Part shown: piece by piece, positions 17,721 through 25,417 of the stretch
How the letters are laid out: every line of letters begins with the position of its first letter
How positions within the stretch are numbered: position 1 is the first letter of the stretch
Assembly: GCF_001693815.1 (NCBI RefSeq)
Contig: NZ_MBQD01000026.1
Location: forward strand, 1 to 64,000
DNA from: Tessaracoccus lapidicaptus
GTDB lineage: Bacteria > Actinomycetota > Actinomycetes > Propionibacteriales > Propionibacteriaceae
DNA length: 64,000 nt
Reading direction: 5' to 3'
Program-made: the position numbers and the translations under genes
The notes under the pieces: generated by a model
The model's database searches: none
Told to the model about the DNA's origin: nothing
What the model saw: the letters and a program-made list of their open reading frames with translations, nothing else

Positions 17721-18803
17721 TCAAAGACTGGCGCCGACGAGGTTGACCTCGGGGACCAGCCGGATGCCGAAGCGTGCCTCCACGCCGTCGCGCACCTCGC
17801 GGGCCAGTGCCACCAGGTCCGCCGCGGTGGCGTCGCCCCGGTTGGTGAGCGCCAGAACGTGCTTGGTCGACAGGGCGGCGCGCGCGGTGCCGTGGCCCTT
17901 GGCGAACCCGGCGTGCTGGATGAGCCACGCGGCGCTGGTCTTGACGGTGCCGCCCTCGGCGGAGAACCGCGGGGCCTCCACCGGGAGGCGCTCGGCCTCC
18001 TCAGGGGTCAGCACAGGGTTGGTGAAGAACGAGCCGGCGCTCCAGGTGTCGTGGTCGGCGTCGTCGAGGACCATGCCTTTGGCGCGGCGGATGGCCAGCA
18101 CCGCGGCGCGCACGTCGGCCGCCGGGACGCGCCGACCCACGTCCGTGCCCAGGTGAGCGGCCAGTTCGGGATACGCGATCGGCTGCCCCAACGACCCCAG
18201 GGGGAACTGGAAGCCGACCTCGAGGACCACGTAACGGCCGGGCTCGCGCTTGAACCGCGACGTCCGGTAGCCGAAGCCGCAGTCGGACGCGGCGAACGTG
18301 CGCTGCGCGCCGGCCACCCGGTCCCAGGTCCGCACGGACGTGACCGTCCGCGACACGTCCGAGCCGTACGCGCCGACGTTCTGGATGGGCGTGGCGCCCA
18401 CGCTGCCCGGGATCCCGGAGAGCATCTCGACGCCGCTCCATTCCTGCGTCACCGCGTGGGCGACGACGTCGTCCCACGTCTCCCCCGCAGCGACCCGCAC
18501 CGCGGCGCCGCCGCACGTGGAGACATCCGCGTCGAGCCCCGTCGTGGCGACCCGGACGACGGTGCCGGGGAAGCCCTCGTCGGCCACCAGGAGGTTGGAG
18601 CCGCCGCCGAGCACGAGCACCGGCTCGCCGCGGGCGTCACAGTCGGACACGACGTCGATGAGGTCGCGTTCGGTCGTGGCGACCTCGAAGCGGCGGGCCG
18701 GACCGCCCACGCGCAGCGTCGTGTGGTCCGCGAGCCGCGACGAGCGGGCGACCTCCGGCGCGGGCGTGGCCACCGACAGGCGGTCGATCCGGCACTCAGT
18801 CAA
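17721..18803 (-). CDS. murB: UDP-N-acetylmuramate dehydrogenase MurB
   Basis: Cytoplasmic FAD enzyme that reduces UDP-GlcNAc-enolpyruvate to UDP-MurNAc in peptidoglycan synthesis, 360 aa. FAD-binding features are HTTLRVGGPARRF, LGGGSNLLVADEGF and GIPGSVGATPIQNVGAYG. The catalytic Ser is probably in AGSFFTNPVL, and KTSAAWLIQHAGF lies near the C-terminus. The start is TTG 18803, which overlaps the hadB stop by 8 nt and suggests coupling; an internal ATG would remove conserved sequence. The hadAB-murB order is conserved in Actinobacteria. Confidence 0.93.
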   Translation of the reverse strand: MTECRIDRLSVATPAPEVARSSRLADHTTLRVGGPARRFEVATTERDLIDVVSDCDARGEPVLVLGGGSNLLVADEGFPGTVVRVATTGLDADVSTCGGAAVRVAAGETWDDVVAHAVTQEWSGVEMLSGIPGSVGATPIQNVGAYGSDVSRTVTSVRTWDRVAGAQRTFAASDCGFGYRTSRFKREPGRYVVLEVGFQFPLGSLGQPIAYPELAAHLGTDVGRRVPAADVRAAVLAIRRAKGMVLDDADHDTWSAGSFFTNPVLTPEEAERLPVEAPRFSAEGGTVKTSAAWLIQHAGFAKGHGTARAALSTKHVLALTNRGDATAADLVALAREVRDGVEARFGIRLVPEVNLVGASL

Positions 18804-19203
18804 CGCGGACCTCGACCCGCGCCGCCCCCAGGACGGCGTCGTCGCCGCACGTGGCGGTCAGGGCGACCGTGGCGATCCCGTCCGCGACCGCGGTGACCGA
18901 GCCCGTGTAGACGACCTCGGTGCCCTCGTCGGTGTCCGGCACGACGACGGGGCGGGTGAAGCGGACGAAGTAGCTGACGACGCGCGCGGGGTCGCCGACC
19001 CAGTCGGTGACCACCCGCAGCCCCGCGCCCATGGTCCACATGCCGTGGGCCACGACGCCGGGCAGGCCGATGGCCCGCGCGTGCCGGTCCGAGAAGTGGA
19101 TCTCGTTGAAGTCGGTGGACGCGCCCGAGTACCGGACGACCGTCGATCGGGTGACGCGGACCCGCACCTCGGGGAGCTGCTGTCCGACGGAGACGTGCGA
19201 CAT
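18796..19203 (-). CDS. MaoC-type (R)-hydratase, HadB-like
   Basis: Hotdog-fold dehydratase, 135 aa. The hydratase motif has the catalytic Asp and His at D31 and H36 in SGASTDFNEIHFSD, followed by GLPGVVAHGMWTMG. It resembles mycobacterial HadB, which with HadA dehydrates 3-hydroxyacyl chains. It lies 2 nt after hadA and overlaps murB. Whether this organism makes mycolates is doubtful, so another acyl-CoA or acyl-ACP substrate is likely. Confidence 0.85.
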   Translation of the reverse strand: MSHVSVGQQLPEVRVRVTRSTVVRYSGASTDFNEIHFSDRHARAIGLPGVVAHGMWTMGAGLRVVTDWVGDPARVVSYFVRFTRPVVVPDTDEGTEVVYTGSVTAVADGIATVALTATCGDDAVLGAARVEVRVD

Positions 19204-19205
19204 GG

Positions 19206-19622
19206 TCAGTCCTCCCGGGTGTGCATGAGGGTGGAGCGGGCCTCGCAGACGGCCTCGCCGTCGACGGTGAGGTCGACCAGCACCGTGATCATGTCGAGGC
19301 TGCCGCGGGCCCGCACCTTCTCGATGCTCAGCTCGGCCACGACGTGGTCCCCGGGGCGCAGCGGCCGGTGGAACGTGAAGGTCTGGTCCGTGTGCATGGT
19401 GCGGTTCAGCGCCAGGCCCAACTCGTCGTCGTCGAACAGCGCGGACCAGGCCTGGGCCGCGATGACGGCGGCGAACGTCGGGGGCGCGACGGGGTGGTCG
19501 CCGCGGTAGGCGGCGTTGTCGTCGAGGAGCGCGGCGGCGAACTCGGCGATCTTGGCGCGGCTCACCACGTAGGGCGGGGCCGCGGGATACCGGCGGCCGA
19601 CGTGCTCGGCGGAGATGGGCAT
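19206..19622 (-). CDS. MaoC N-terminal-like dehydratase, HadA-like
   Basis: Hotdog-fold protein of the FAS1-type dehydratase N-terminal family, 138 aa, the expected non-catalytic partner of HadB in a heterodimer. It has RYPAAPPYVVSRAKIAEFA and a C-terminal hotdog strand pattern, without the Asp/His pair seen in the neighbour. Start ATG 19622 has no Shine-Dalgarno but TAGCCT 7 nt upstream, so it is probably leaderless. A dyad overlaps this -10. Confidence 0.83.
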   Translation of the reverse strand: MPISAEHVGRRYPAAPPYVVSRAKIAEFAAALLDDNAAYRGDHPVAPPTFAAVIAAQAWSALFDDDELGLALNRTMHTDQTFTFHRPLRPGDHVVAELSIEKVRARGSLDMITVLVDLTVDGEAVCEARSTLMHTRED

Positions 19623-19623
19623 G

Positions 19624-19639
19624 GGGGTAAGGCTACCCC
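19624..19639 (-). promoter_or_regulatory. Leaderless hadA promoter overlapped by a dyad
   Basis: On the minus strand TAGCCT (19635-19630) lies 7 nt before ATG 19622. It sits inside GGGGTA-AGGC-TACCCC (19624-19639), a 6-bp inverted repeat that could be an operator covering the -10 and start site. Confidence 0.5.
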
Positions 19640-19665
19640 TGGGCGCCCCTGGCCCGGGAACGACA

Positions 19666-19698
19666 GAACCGGCCGGCCCCAGGGGGCACGGCCGGTTC
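19666..19698 (-). terminator. Terminator after rpmG
   Basis: A 10-bp stem GAACCGGCCG/CGGCCGGTTC encloses a loop that can itself pair (GCCC/GGGC). It ends the tRNA/rpmG transcript before the separate hadA promoter. Confidence 0.7.
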
Positions 19699-19718
19699 CG
19701 GCAGCTGGTGGCCGCGGC

Positions 19719-19889
19719 TCAGCGGGTCTCGCGGTGCGCGCGGTGGGTGCGGCAGCGCGGGCAGAACTTCTTGAGCTCGAGACGATCGGGATCGTTGCGG
19801 CGGTTCTTCTTGGTGATGTAGTTGCGCTCCTTGCACTCGGTGCAGGCGAGCGTGATCTTCGGACGTACGTCCTGAGCCTTCTTGGCCAT
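19719..19889 (-). CDS. rpmG: 50S ribosomal protein L33
   Basis: Small ribosomal protein, 56 aa, beginning [10 protein letters not shown] and ending HRETR. Two Cys pairs (CTEC and CPRC) form a zinc ribbon, so this is the zinc-binding form of L33. Start ATG 19889 has AAGGAA 7-8 nt upstream. Its place next to tRNA-Met and hadA matches other Actinobacteria. Confidence 0.95.
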   Translation of the reverse strand: MAKKAQDVRPKITLACTECKERNYITKKNRRNDPDRLELKKFCPRCRTHRAHRETR

Positions 19890-19938
19890 GTTCACATTCC
19901 TTAGCTAGCTTGCGCACGGAGCGCTCGGGCGAGGGCTT

Positions 19939-20014
19939 TGGTGACGAGGGCGGGACTTGAACCCGCGACACAGCGATTATGAGCCGCTTGCTCTACCGAC
20001 TGAGCTACCCCGTC
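19939..20014 (-). tRNA. tRNA-Met (anticodon CAT)
   Basis: Cloverleaf with acceptor GACGGGG/CCTCGTC, anticodon CAT in a 7-nt loop, T-arm GGTTCAA, discriminator A and an encoded CCA end. The acceptor starts with a G-C pair, so it is an elongator tRNA-Met or a tRNA-Ile2 whose C would be modified. Confidence 0.92.
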
Positions 20015-20048
20015 AGGAGTTCCCCCCTGGTGGTGCAGGAGGGAACCG

Positions 20049-20121
20049 AGCCCCCATGCGGAATCGAACCGCAGACCTTCTCCTTACCATGGAGACGCTC
20101 TGCCTACTGAGCTATAGGGGC
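20049..20121 (-). tRNA. tRNA-Thr (anticodon GGT)
   Basis: A 73-nt cloverleaf with acceptor GCCCCTA/TGGGGGC, anticodon GGT, T-arm GGTTCGA, discriminator T. CCA is not encoded. It is 34 bases upstream of tRNA-Met and probably co-transcribed with it and rpmG. Confidence 0.95.
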
Positions 20122-20134
20122 CAGCCGACGACCA

Positions 20135-20164
20135 ACCATACACGGACCGCGACGGGCTCGACAA
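20135..20164 (-). promoter_or_regulatory. Promoter of tRNA-Thr/tRNA-Met/rpmG
   Basis: On the minus strand TTGTCG (20164-20159), 18 nt, then TATGGT (20140-20135). The -10 lies 13 nt before the first tRNA base, a typical distance. Confidence 0.65.
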
Positions 20165-20209
20165 ATCCGCCCCGACGGCGCCCTGGAGGGCCGGTCGCGC
20201 GGCGCCCGG

Positions 20210-20920
20210 TCAGCCCTTGAGCGCGGCGATCGCGACCTCGAGGGCGCCCTCGAACAGGGTCTCGCGCTCGTCGGCCGTCAGGTCCGCCGAGCCGTCCTTG
20301 AGGTGGTCGGAGACCGTGAGGACGGCGAGCGCCTCGGCCCGGTTGGCCATCGCGCACGCGTAGAGCCCGGCCGCCTCCATCTCGACGCCCAGGGTGCCGA
20401 GCCGGTCCAGCGCCGGGATGATGTCGGTGCGCGCGGAGTAGAAGAAGTCGCTGGTGTAGACGGCGCCCACATGGACGGTGCGGTCCTCGGCCCTGGCGAA
20501 CTCGACGGCGCCGCGCAGCATGTCGTAGGACGCGGCCAGGGACAGCGACACCCCGGGCACGTCGATGGTCGCTACCGCCGAGTTCGTGTGGGCGGCCGCG
20601 GCGACGATGACGTCGCGGACGGCGACGTCGGAGGAGATCCCGCCGCACGTGCCGACCCGGCAGATGCGGCGCACGCCGTACTGCGAGTAGAGCTCCGTGG
20701 CGTAGATCGACAGCGACGGCACTCCCATGCCCGACGCCATGACGGTCATGGGGACGCCGTCGACCGTGCCGGTCCAGGCGGCGATGCCGCGGACGTCGGA
20801 CACCAGCCGGACGTCGGCCATCCGGGTCTTCGCGATGCGTTCGGCGCGCCTCGGGTCACCGGGCATGATGACGAGCGGGGCGATGTCCCCCGGCTCACAG
20901 GCGATGTGCGGGGTGGCCAT
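20210..20920 (-). CDS. deoD: Purine-nucleoside phosphorylase, hexameric (DeoD type)
   Basis: Phosphorolyses purine (deoxy)nucleosides for salvage, 236 aa. It begins with [24 protein letters not shown], has the phosphate-binding region [10 protein letters not shown] and the purine-site motif [10 protein letters not shown]. The Asp in TVSDHLKDG fits the 6-oxo/6-amino purine-specific Asp of the family. Start ATG 20920 has AGAGGGG upstream. It stands between tRNA-Tyr and tRNA-Thr as a single gene. Confidence 0.93.
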   Translation of the reverse strand: MATPHIACEPGDIAPLVIMPGDPRRAERIAKTRMADVRLVSDVRGIAAWTGTVDGVPMTVMASGMGVPSLSIYATELYSQYGVRRICRVGTCGGISSDVAVRDVIVAAAAHTNSAVATIDVPGVSLSLAASYDMLRGAVEFARAEDRTVHVGAVYTSDFFYSARTDIIPALDRLGTLGVEMEAAGLYACAMANRAEALAVLTVSDHLKDGSADLTADERETLFEGALEVAIAALKG

Positions 20921-20948
20921 CGTCGGCCCCTCTCTGTCGGCAGAAATG

Positions 20949-20985
20949 ACTGAGGCCCCGCACCAATCCGGTTCGGGGCCTCAGT
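20949..20985 (-). terminator. Terminator of tRNA-Tyr
   Basis: A 12-bp stem (20949-20960 with 20974-20985) with a 13-nt loop starts at the last base of the tRNA itself. A short T-rich run follows on the minus strand. Confidence 0.7.
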
Positions 20986-21066
20986 GGCAGGTGTTGGATT
21001 TGAACCAACGTAGGCTACGCCGACGGTTTTACAGACCGCTCCCTTTGGCCACTCGGGCAACCTGCC
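20985..21066 (-). tRNA. tRNA-Tyr (anticodon GTA)
   Basis: An 82-nt class II cloverleaf with acceptor GGCAGGT/ACCTGCC, anticodon GTA and a long variable arm, discriminator A. CCA is not encoded. Confidence 0.95.
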
Positions 21067-21092
21067 AAGCCGGGCTGTCCCGGCGACGCACG

Positions 21093-21122
21093 AGCATAGC
21101 AGCGGCTCGCCCGCAGCGCCAA
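21093..21122 (-). promoter_or_regulatory. Promoter of tRNA-Tyr
   Basis: On the minus strand TTGGCG (21122-21117), 18 nt, then TATGCT (21098-21093), 26 nt before the tRNA 5' end. Confidence 0.6.
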
Positions 21123-21179
21123 CGCGCCCCCTGCTGGCACAATGGCGAGGTCCACCACATGACCCCAAGGAGGCGCCCC

Positions 21180-21671
21180 ATGGCCGCAGACAGCTCGTTC
21201 GACGTCGTCAGCAAGGTCGACCGTCAGGAGGTCGACAACGCCCTCAACCAGGCCGTCAAGGAGGTCGGCCAGCGCTTCGACTTCAAGAACACCGACGCCA
21301 GGATCGCCTGGTCCGGCGAGTCGATCGAGATGGAGGCGGTGTCCGAGGAGCGGGTCAAGGCGATCCTCGACGTCTTCCAGTCGAAGCTGGTGCGGCGCGG
21401 CGTCAGCCTCAAAGCGCTGGAGGCCGGCGAGCCGCGCGTGTCCGGCAAGCTGTGGAAGATCACCGCGACCACGAAGCAGGGCATCAAGCAGGAGGACGCC
21501 AAGAAGATCTCCAAGCTGCTGCGCGACGAGGGGCCCAAGGGCGTCAAGTGCCAGATCCAGGGCGAGGAGCTGCGGATCTCCTCGAAGAGCCGCGACGACC
21601 TACAGGAGGCGCAGCGGATGATCAAGGAGGCGGACTACGACTTCGCCGTCCAGTTCGTCAACTACCGCTGA
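21180..21671 (+). CDS. YajQ family nucleotide-binding protein
   Basis: Small cytoplasmic protein of the YajQ family, 163 aa, with two RNP-like domains; in other bacteria such proteins bind cyclic di-GMP or RNA, but the role here is unknown. It starts [20 protein letters not shown] and ends in the typical FAVQFVNYR. Start ATG 21180 has a strong AAGGAGG (21167-21173), and the in-frame sequence before it overlaps the tRNA and is not coding. Confidence 0.92.
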   Translation: MAADSSFDVVSKVDRQEVDNALNQAVKEVGQRFDFKNTDARIAWSGESIEMEAVSEERVKAILDVFQSKLVRRGVSLKALEAGEPRVSGKLWKITATTKQGIKQEDAKKISKLLRDEGPKGVKCQIQGEELRISSKSRDDLQEAQRMIKEADYDFAVQFVNYR

Positions 21672-21678
21672 TGCCGGG

Positions 21679-22575
21679 ATGCGGATCGGCACACATAACG
21701 TCAACGGCATCCGGGCGGCGCTGCGGCGCGGGTTCCGCCGCTACTGGGACGAGACTGGGGCCGACGTCGTGGCGCTGCAGGAGGTGCGCTGCCGCGTCGA
21801 CGACCTGCCGTTGGAGGCCTTCGCCGACTATCACGTGACCCTGGACACGGGGCTCCTCCCCGGCCGCAACGGGGTCGCGGTGCTGACCCGGGTGAAGCCG
21901 GCCCGGGTGCGCGCCCTGGACGGCACGGCCTACCAGTTCGGCCCTGGTCTCGTCCCCGAGGCGGTCCCGGCCGAGCGGATCGTCAACCGCGACCTGGCGC
22001 GCTTCGCCACCGAGGGCCGCTACCTGGAGGTCGACCTCGCGGACGCGCCGGTGCGGGTGGCGTCGCTGTACCTGCCCAAGGGGGCCGCGTGGCCACACGA
22101 GGAGGGCTCGGAGGAGAAGTACCTGCGCAAGATGCGATTCATGCGCGGCTTCGCCCGCCTGCTGACGGCGTCGCGGCGCGAGGCGGCGGCGGAGGGCCGC
22201 GAGTTCCTCGTCATGGGCGACTTCAACATCGCGCACACCCGCCAGGACCTGCGCAACTGGCGGACCAACCAGCGCTCCGAGGGCTTCCTCCCCGAGGAGC
22301 GCGAGTGGTTCGGCTCCATCCTGGGCGCCCGGAGCCTCGTCGACGTCATGCGCCGGCTCCATCCGGAAGCCGACGGCCCCTACACGTGGTGGTCGTGGCG
22401 CGGACAGGCGTGGACCAACGACGCCGGCTGGCGCATCGACTACCACCTCGCCTCCGCGGCCCTGGCCCGGAGCGCGACGGCGGCCTGGGTCGGCCGGGAG
22501 GCGAGCTACGAGGACCGGATCAGCGACCACTCCCCCGTCGTCGCGGACTACGACACGGCGGCCCTCAGACGCTGA
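21679..22575 (+). CDS. Exodeoxyribonuclease III / AP endonuclease
   Basis: DNA-repair nuclease of the endonuclease/exonuclease/phosphatase family, 298 aa, that cuts at abasic sites and trims 3' ends. Active-site motifs are THNVNGIR, LQEVRC with the metal Glu, MGDFNIAH, WRIDYHLAS and the final SDHSPVVADY. Start ATG 21679 lies 7 nt after yajQ. The stop overlaps the tail of the convergent mptB gene by 11 nt. Confidence 0.92.
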   Translation: MRIGTHNVNGIRAALRRGFRRYWDETGADVVALQEVRCRVDDLPLEAFADYHVTLDTGLLPGRNGVAVLTRVKPARVRALDGTAYQFGPGLVPEAVPAERIVNRDLARFATEGRYLEVDLADAPVRVASLYLPKGAAWPHEEGSEEKYLRKMRFMRGFARLLTASRREAAAEGREFLVMGDFNIAHTRQDLRNWRTNQRSEGFLPEEREWFGSILGARSLVDVMRRLHPEADGPYTWWSWRGQAWTNDAGWRIDYHLASAALARSATAAWVGREASYEDRISDHSPVVADYDTAALRR

Positions 22576-24046
22576 GCGGCCGCGGCTCGTCCATGGGCTG
22601 GCTGAGCTCGTGGGTGTGCATGATCCAGTACACGGCGCCGAACAGGATGAGCACGAGCATCCATGGCCCGTTGCGCAGCCCGAAGGTCATCGCGGCGAAC
22701 CCGAGCAGCACCACCGTCACGACGATGGCGAAGCGCAGCGTCTTCGACGACGGGTGCGCCATCGGCAGCAGGACCGCCCCCCACAGCAGGTACCAGGAGT
22801 GCAGCGCCGGAGCCGTGAGCGCGAACCACAGGAAGCCGTAGGCGAGGAACGTGAGCGGGCGCCGGCCGAGATGCCGCCACGCCAGCACCGCGATCCCCAC
22901 CACGCCGACGACGGCCCCGACGGCCCGGCTGACGGTGATCACGGCGCGGCCGCTCGGGTCCCAGCCGAGGGCCGAGGCCGGGAACTGGAACAGATGGCCG
23001 ATGAGGGTGAACGGCGACACTGTCTCGGCCATGCCGGGCACGTTGACCGCGTTGATCCAGCCGAACCCCATCCCGGAGACGACCGAGATCGCGGCGAATA
23101 CCCCCACGGAGAGCGCCAGGGAGGCCAGCGCCTTGAGCGCCGCCCAGGCGAGCGGCCGCGGCCGCCACGACGTCCACGGGGTGACGAGGAACGGCAGCGC
23201 CACCGCCGCCATGAAGGCTGGCTGCTTGATGGCCGCCGCCGCCCCGACGACGAGCGCGCCGAGCCACCAGCGCCCCCGCGCCATGGCCACCCAGATGCCG
23301 AGCAGCATGAGCCCCACCATGCTCGCGTCGTTGTGGGCGCCGCCCACGAAGTCGATGATGAGGATGGGGTTGAGGACGGCGAACCAGCTTGCGGCCGCCG
23401 GATCGACGCCGACTCGGCGCGCGATCCGCGGCACCAGGGCGCCGATGAGGATCACCCCGGCCAGGGCGGGGGCCCGCATGAGCACCGCCGAGAGGAACGG
23501 GTCGAAGCCGGCCAGGATCACGATGCCGTGGCTCATCCACAGCGACAGCGGGCCGTAGGGCGCCGTCGTCTCGCGCCACACCCACGCGACCTGGTCGGCG
23601 TAGTAGCCGGGCAGGATGCCCGGGCCCACCTGATAGGGGCTGAGGTTGTTGTGGATGAGCCAGCCGTGCGCCGCGTAGGAGTACGCGTCGTGGGAGAAGA
23701 TCGGCGGCCCGAACGCCAACGGCGCCGCGACGATCGCCAGGACCGCCCAGTGCCGCAGCTGCGGCTGCCCCATGGCCCGGCGCCGGGCGGGACGCAGCCG
23801 GAACCAGGCCTCCAGCAGCAGGGCGAGGCCGAGCAGCGTCGCGACGGTGCCGAGGATCTTCGTCGTGGTGCCGTCGATGCCCCACGCGCGCAGCACGTCC
23901 CACACGGGAGAGGCCTGGGGCAGGTAGGCGGGGCTGAGCGAGCCGAGGAGGATGCCGAGGCTGCCGAGGAAGCCGAACCACACGGCGCGGGTCGACGCGG
24001 CCAGGCGGAGGTCCCGGGTCGCCTGCGCGAGGCGGCTACGCACCAC
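22565..24046 (-). CDS. mptB: Polyprenol-phosphomannose-dependent alpha-1,6-mannosyltransferase, MptB-like
   Basis: Polytopic glycosyltransferase, 493 aa, with about 11-13 membrane helices, expected to add alpha-1,6-mannose from polyprenyl-phosphomannose outside the membrane in lipoglycan (LM/LAM-like) assembly. The first external loop has the GT-C-type Asp in PPIFSHDAYSYAAHGWL (D120), and FVGGAHNDASMVGLML is also family-like. The start is the first of two adjacent GTG codons (24046/24043) and overlaps the upstream nuoI-like gene by 11 nt, so it may be transcribed with that module. Lipoglycans of this kind are known from Propionibacteriaceae. Confidence 0.85.
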   Translation of the reverse strand: MVRSRLAQATRDLRLAASTRAVWFGFLGSLGILLGSLSPAYLPQASPVWDVLRAWGIDGTTTKILGTVATLLGLALLLEAWFRLRPARRRAMGQPQLRHWAVLAIVAAPLAFGPPIFSHDAYSYAAHGWLIHNNLSPYQVGPGILPGYYADQVAWVWRETTAPYGPLSLWMSHGIVILAGFDPFLSAVLMRAPALAGVILIGALVPRIARRVGVDPAAASWFAVLNPILIIDFVGGAHNDASMVGLMLLGIWVAMARGRWWLGALVVGAAAAIKQPAFMAAVALPFLVTPWTSWRPRPLAWAALKALASLALSVGVFAAISVVSGMGFGWINAVNVPGMAETVSPFTLIGHLFQFPASALGWDPSGRAVITVSRAVGAVVGVVGIAVLAWRHLGRRPLTFLAYGFLWFALTAPALHSWYLLWGAVLLPMAHPSSKTLRFAIVVTVVLLGFAAMTFGLRNGPWMLVLILFGAVYWIMHTHELSQPMDEPRPLSV

Positions 24047-24365
24047 CCTCCTGTCGCGGGGCCAGCTGCTCGCGGCCGTGCAGGAGGTCCTGCAGCCGGT
24101 CCGCCGAGGGCACGTGCGCCCCGCCCCACTCCAGCGCCTCCGTCGGGCACTGTTCGATGCAGACGCCGCAGTACATGCACAGGGCCCAGTCGATCTCGAA
24201 GGTGTCGAGGACGTTGTGGGTCCGCGGGCGCGCGCCGGGCGCGGGGACGGTCTGTTCCATGTGCGAGGTGAGAGTGATGCACCACGTGGGGCACTCGCGG
24301 GCGCAGATCATGCACGAGGTGCAGCGCTCCTCGATGAGCGCGATGGAGCCGTGGGGGGCGGTCAT
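24036..24365 (-). CDS. NuoI-like 2x[4Fe-4S] ferredoxin-type protein
   Basis: Small iron-sulfur protein, 109 aa, with two complete 4Fe-4S motifs, C15-x2-C-x2-C-x3-C25 and C63-x2-C-x2-C-x3-C73, spaced as in complex I subunit NuoI. It should pass electrons between a ferredoxin donor and the NuoB-like protein encoded two genes upstream. ATG 24365 overlaps the nuoC-like stop (ATGA). A second, full-length nuoI lies in the main nuo operon (37738-38295), so this one belongs to a separate small module. Confidence 0.82.
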   Translation of the reverse strand: MTAPHGSIALIEERCTSCMICARECPTWCITLTSHMEQTVPAPGARPRTHNVLDTFEIDWALCMYCGVCIEQCPTEALEWGGAHVPSADRLQDLLHGREQLAPRQEGGA

Positions 24366-24913
24366 CGGGCCCTCCTGACGCGCGCGCCGGTGGCAGATAA
24401 CGCGACATCGGCCGCCGTGGCGGCGGGGTCGGTGAGCACGGCAGGGTCGGGGACCCCCGGAGGGACGAGCTTGCGGCGCGACGGGGACTGGGTCGACTCC
24501 CCCGGCTCCAGCGCCCCGGGCCAGTGGCGGGTCTGGCGCGGCTCCAGCAGCACGTCCTTGCGCATGGGCGCGCCCCCGCCGTGGTGGATGAGCGGGCGGT
24601 TGTCGCCGCCGAGGAACTCGACGCCGAAGAAGTCGTGCACTTGGCGCTGCAGCCACGCCGCGCCCGGGTAGACGTCCGCGACGTCGGGGAGGCTGGGCGC
24701 CTCGCGCGGCACCAGGACGGCGAGGCGGGCCTGTCCGCCGTCGACCGGGTTCTCGACGCGCAGCAGCACCCGGATGTGGTCCGAGCGGCCCACCTCATCG
24801 ACGGCGGTGAGGGTGACGAGCAGCTCGAAGCCGGCGGCCCGCAGCTCCGCCACCCGCGACTGCCACCGTTCCGGGGCGACCACCTCCACTTGCCGGTCAG
24901 TCGAGGAGCTCAC
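24362..24913 (-). CDS. NuoC-like (complex I 30 kDa) subunit
   Basis: Protein of 183 aa related to NADH dehydrogenase 30 kDa subunits. The core of the family is seen in VADVYPGAAWLQRQVHDFFGVEF and MRKDVLLEPR. The C-terminal third is Pro/Arg-rich and not conserved. The start is GTG 24913, inside the end of the nuoB-like gene (17-nt overlap). There is no NuoD-like gene next to it, which is unusual because C and D normally work together. Confidence 0.8.
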   Translation of the reverse strand: MSSSTDRQVEVVAPERWQSRVAELRAAGFELLVTLTAVDEVGRSDHIRVLLRVENPVDGGQARLAVLVPREAPSLPDVADVYPGAAWLQRQVHDFFGVEFLGGDNRPLIHHGGGAPMRKDVLLEPRQTRHWPGALEPGESTQSPSRRKLVPPGVPDPAVLTDPAATAADVALSATGARVRRAR

Positions 24914-25298
24914 GGCGCACCTCCTCCAGGTAGCCGGTCAACGCCTCGGGCGGCGGCGGGCAGCCCGCGATGACGTGGTCGACCGCGACGAGCGACCCCG
25001 CCCCCGGCACGACCGAGTAGGAGTCCCAGTACGGCCCGCCGACGCAGGCACACGCCCCGAAGGAGACCACCCGACGGGGGGCCGGCACCGCATCGAGCAC
25101 GGCCCGGATCGCCGGCAGCACCGGGTGCGTGATGGTTCCCGACAACGCGACGACGACGGTGGCCCCGGCCGGCACGGCCGACAGCTCCACCGCCGGCCGG
25201 CCCTGCGCGGCGGCCTGCGTCTCGAGCGCGCAGCAGGCCAACGGCACGTCGACGACGTAGACGCGCCCGTCGTCGAACCAGTCCCGCGCGGTGAGCAT
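24897..25298 (-). CDS. NuoB-like [4Fe-4S] subunit, short form
   Basis: Protein of 133 aa (the main NuoB here has 184) that keeps the four Cys of the N2 cluster pattern: tandem C22-C23 in LACCALE, one in FGACACVGG (83 or 85) and C113 in AGCPPPPE. It lacks the N-terminal membrane-proximal part. Start ATG 25298 has no Shine-Dalgarno; TAGACT (25306-25311) lies 7 nt upstream, so it is probably leaderless. It heads the three-gene module divergent from korA. Confidence 0.82.
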   Translation of the reverse strand: MLTARDWFDDGRVYVVDVPLACCALETQAAAQGRPAVELSAVPAGATVVVALSGTITHPVLPAIRAVLDAVPAPRRVVSFGACACVGGPYWDSYSVVPGAGSLVAVDHVIAGCPPPPEALTGYLEEVRRELLD

Positions 25299-25305
25299 GG
25301 GCCGC

Positions 25306-25375
25306 AGTCTACTTCCGCTCGTTCACTGTCAGCGCAAGCGTGCAGCGGTGGGGATTTCCGGCGGAACCCTAGAAT
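25306..25375. promoter_or_regulatory. Divergent promoters, nuoB-like module and korAB
   Basis: Minus strand: TAGACT (25311-25306), 7 nt before ATG 25298. Plus strand: TAGAAT (25370-25375) with a weak -35, leaving a leader of about 35 nt to the korA start. The shared 110-nt gap suggests joint control. Confidence 0.5.
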
Positions 25376-25417
25376 GGCGGGACGTCCCCTGTCGCTGACA
25401 CTAGGAAGATGAGCCAC

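Noticed and set aside
24897-25298. NuoB-like protein as a hydrogenase small subunit
   Set aside because: It has the tandem Cys pattern of complex I (LACCALE) rather than the CxGC pattern of hydrogenase small subunits, and no large subunit is nearby.
25409-25411. ATG as start of korA
   Set aside because: AGGAAG ends directly against it; the same site is 9 nt from GTG 25418, a workable distance.
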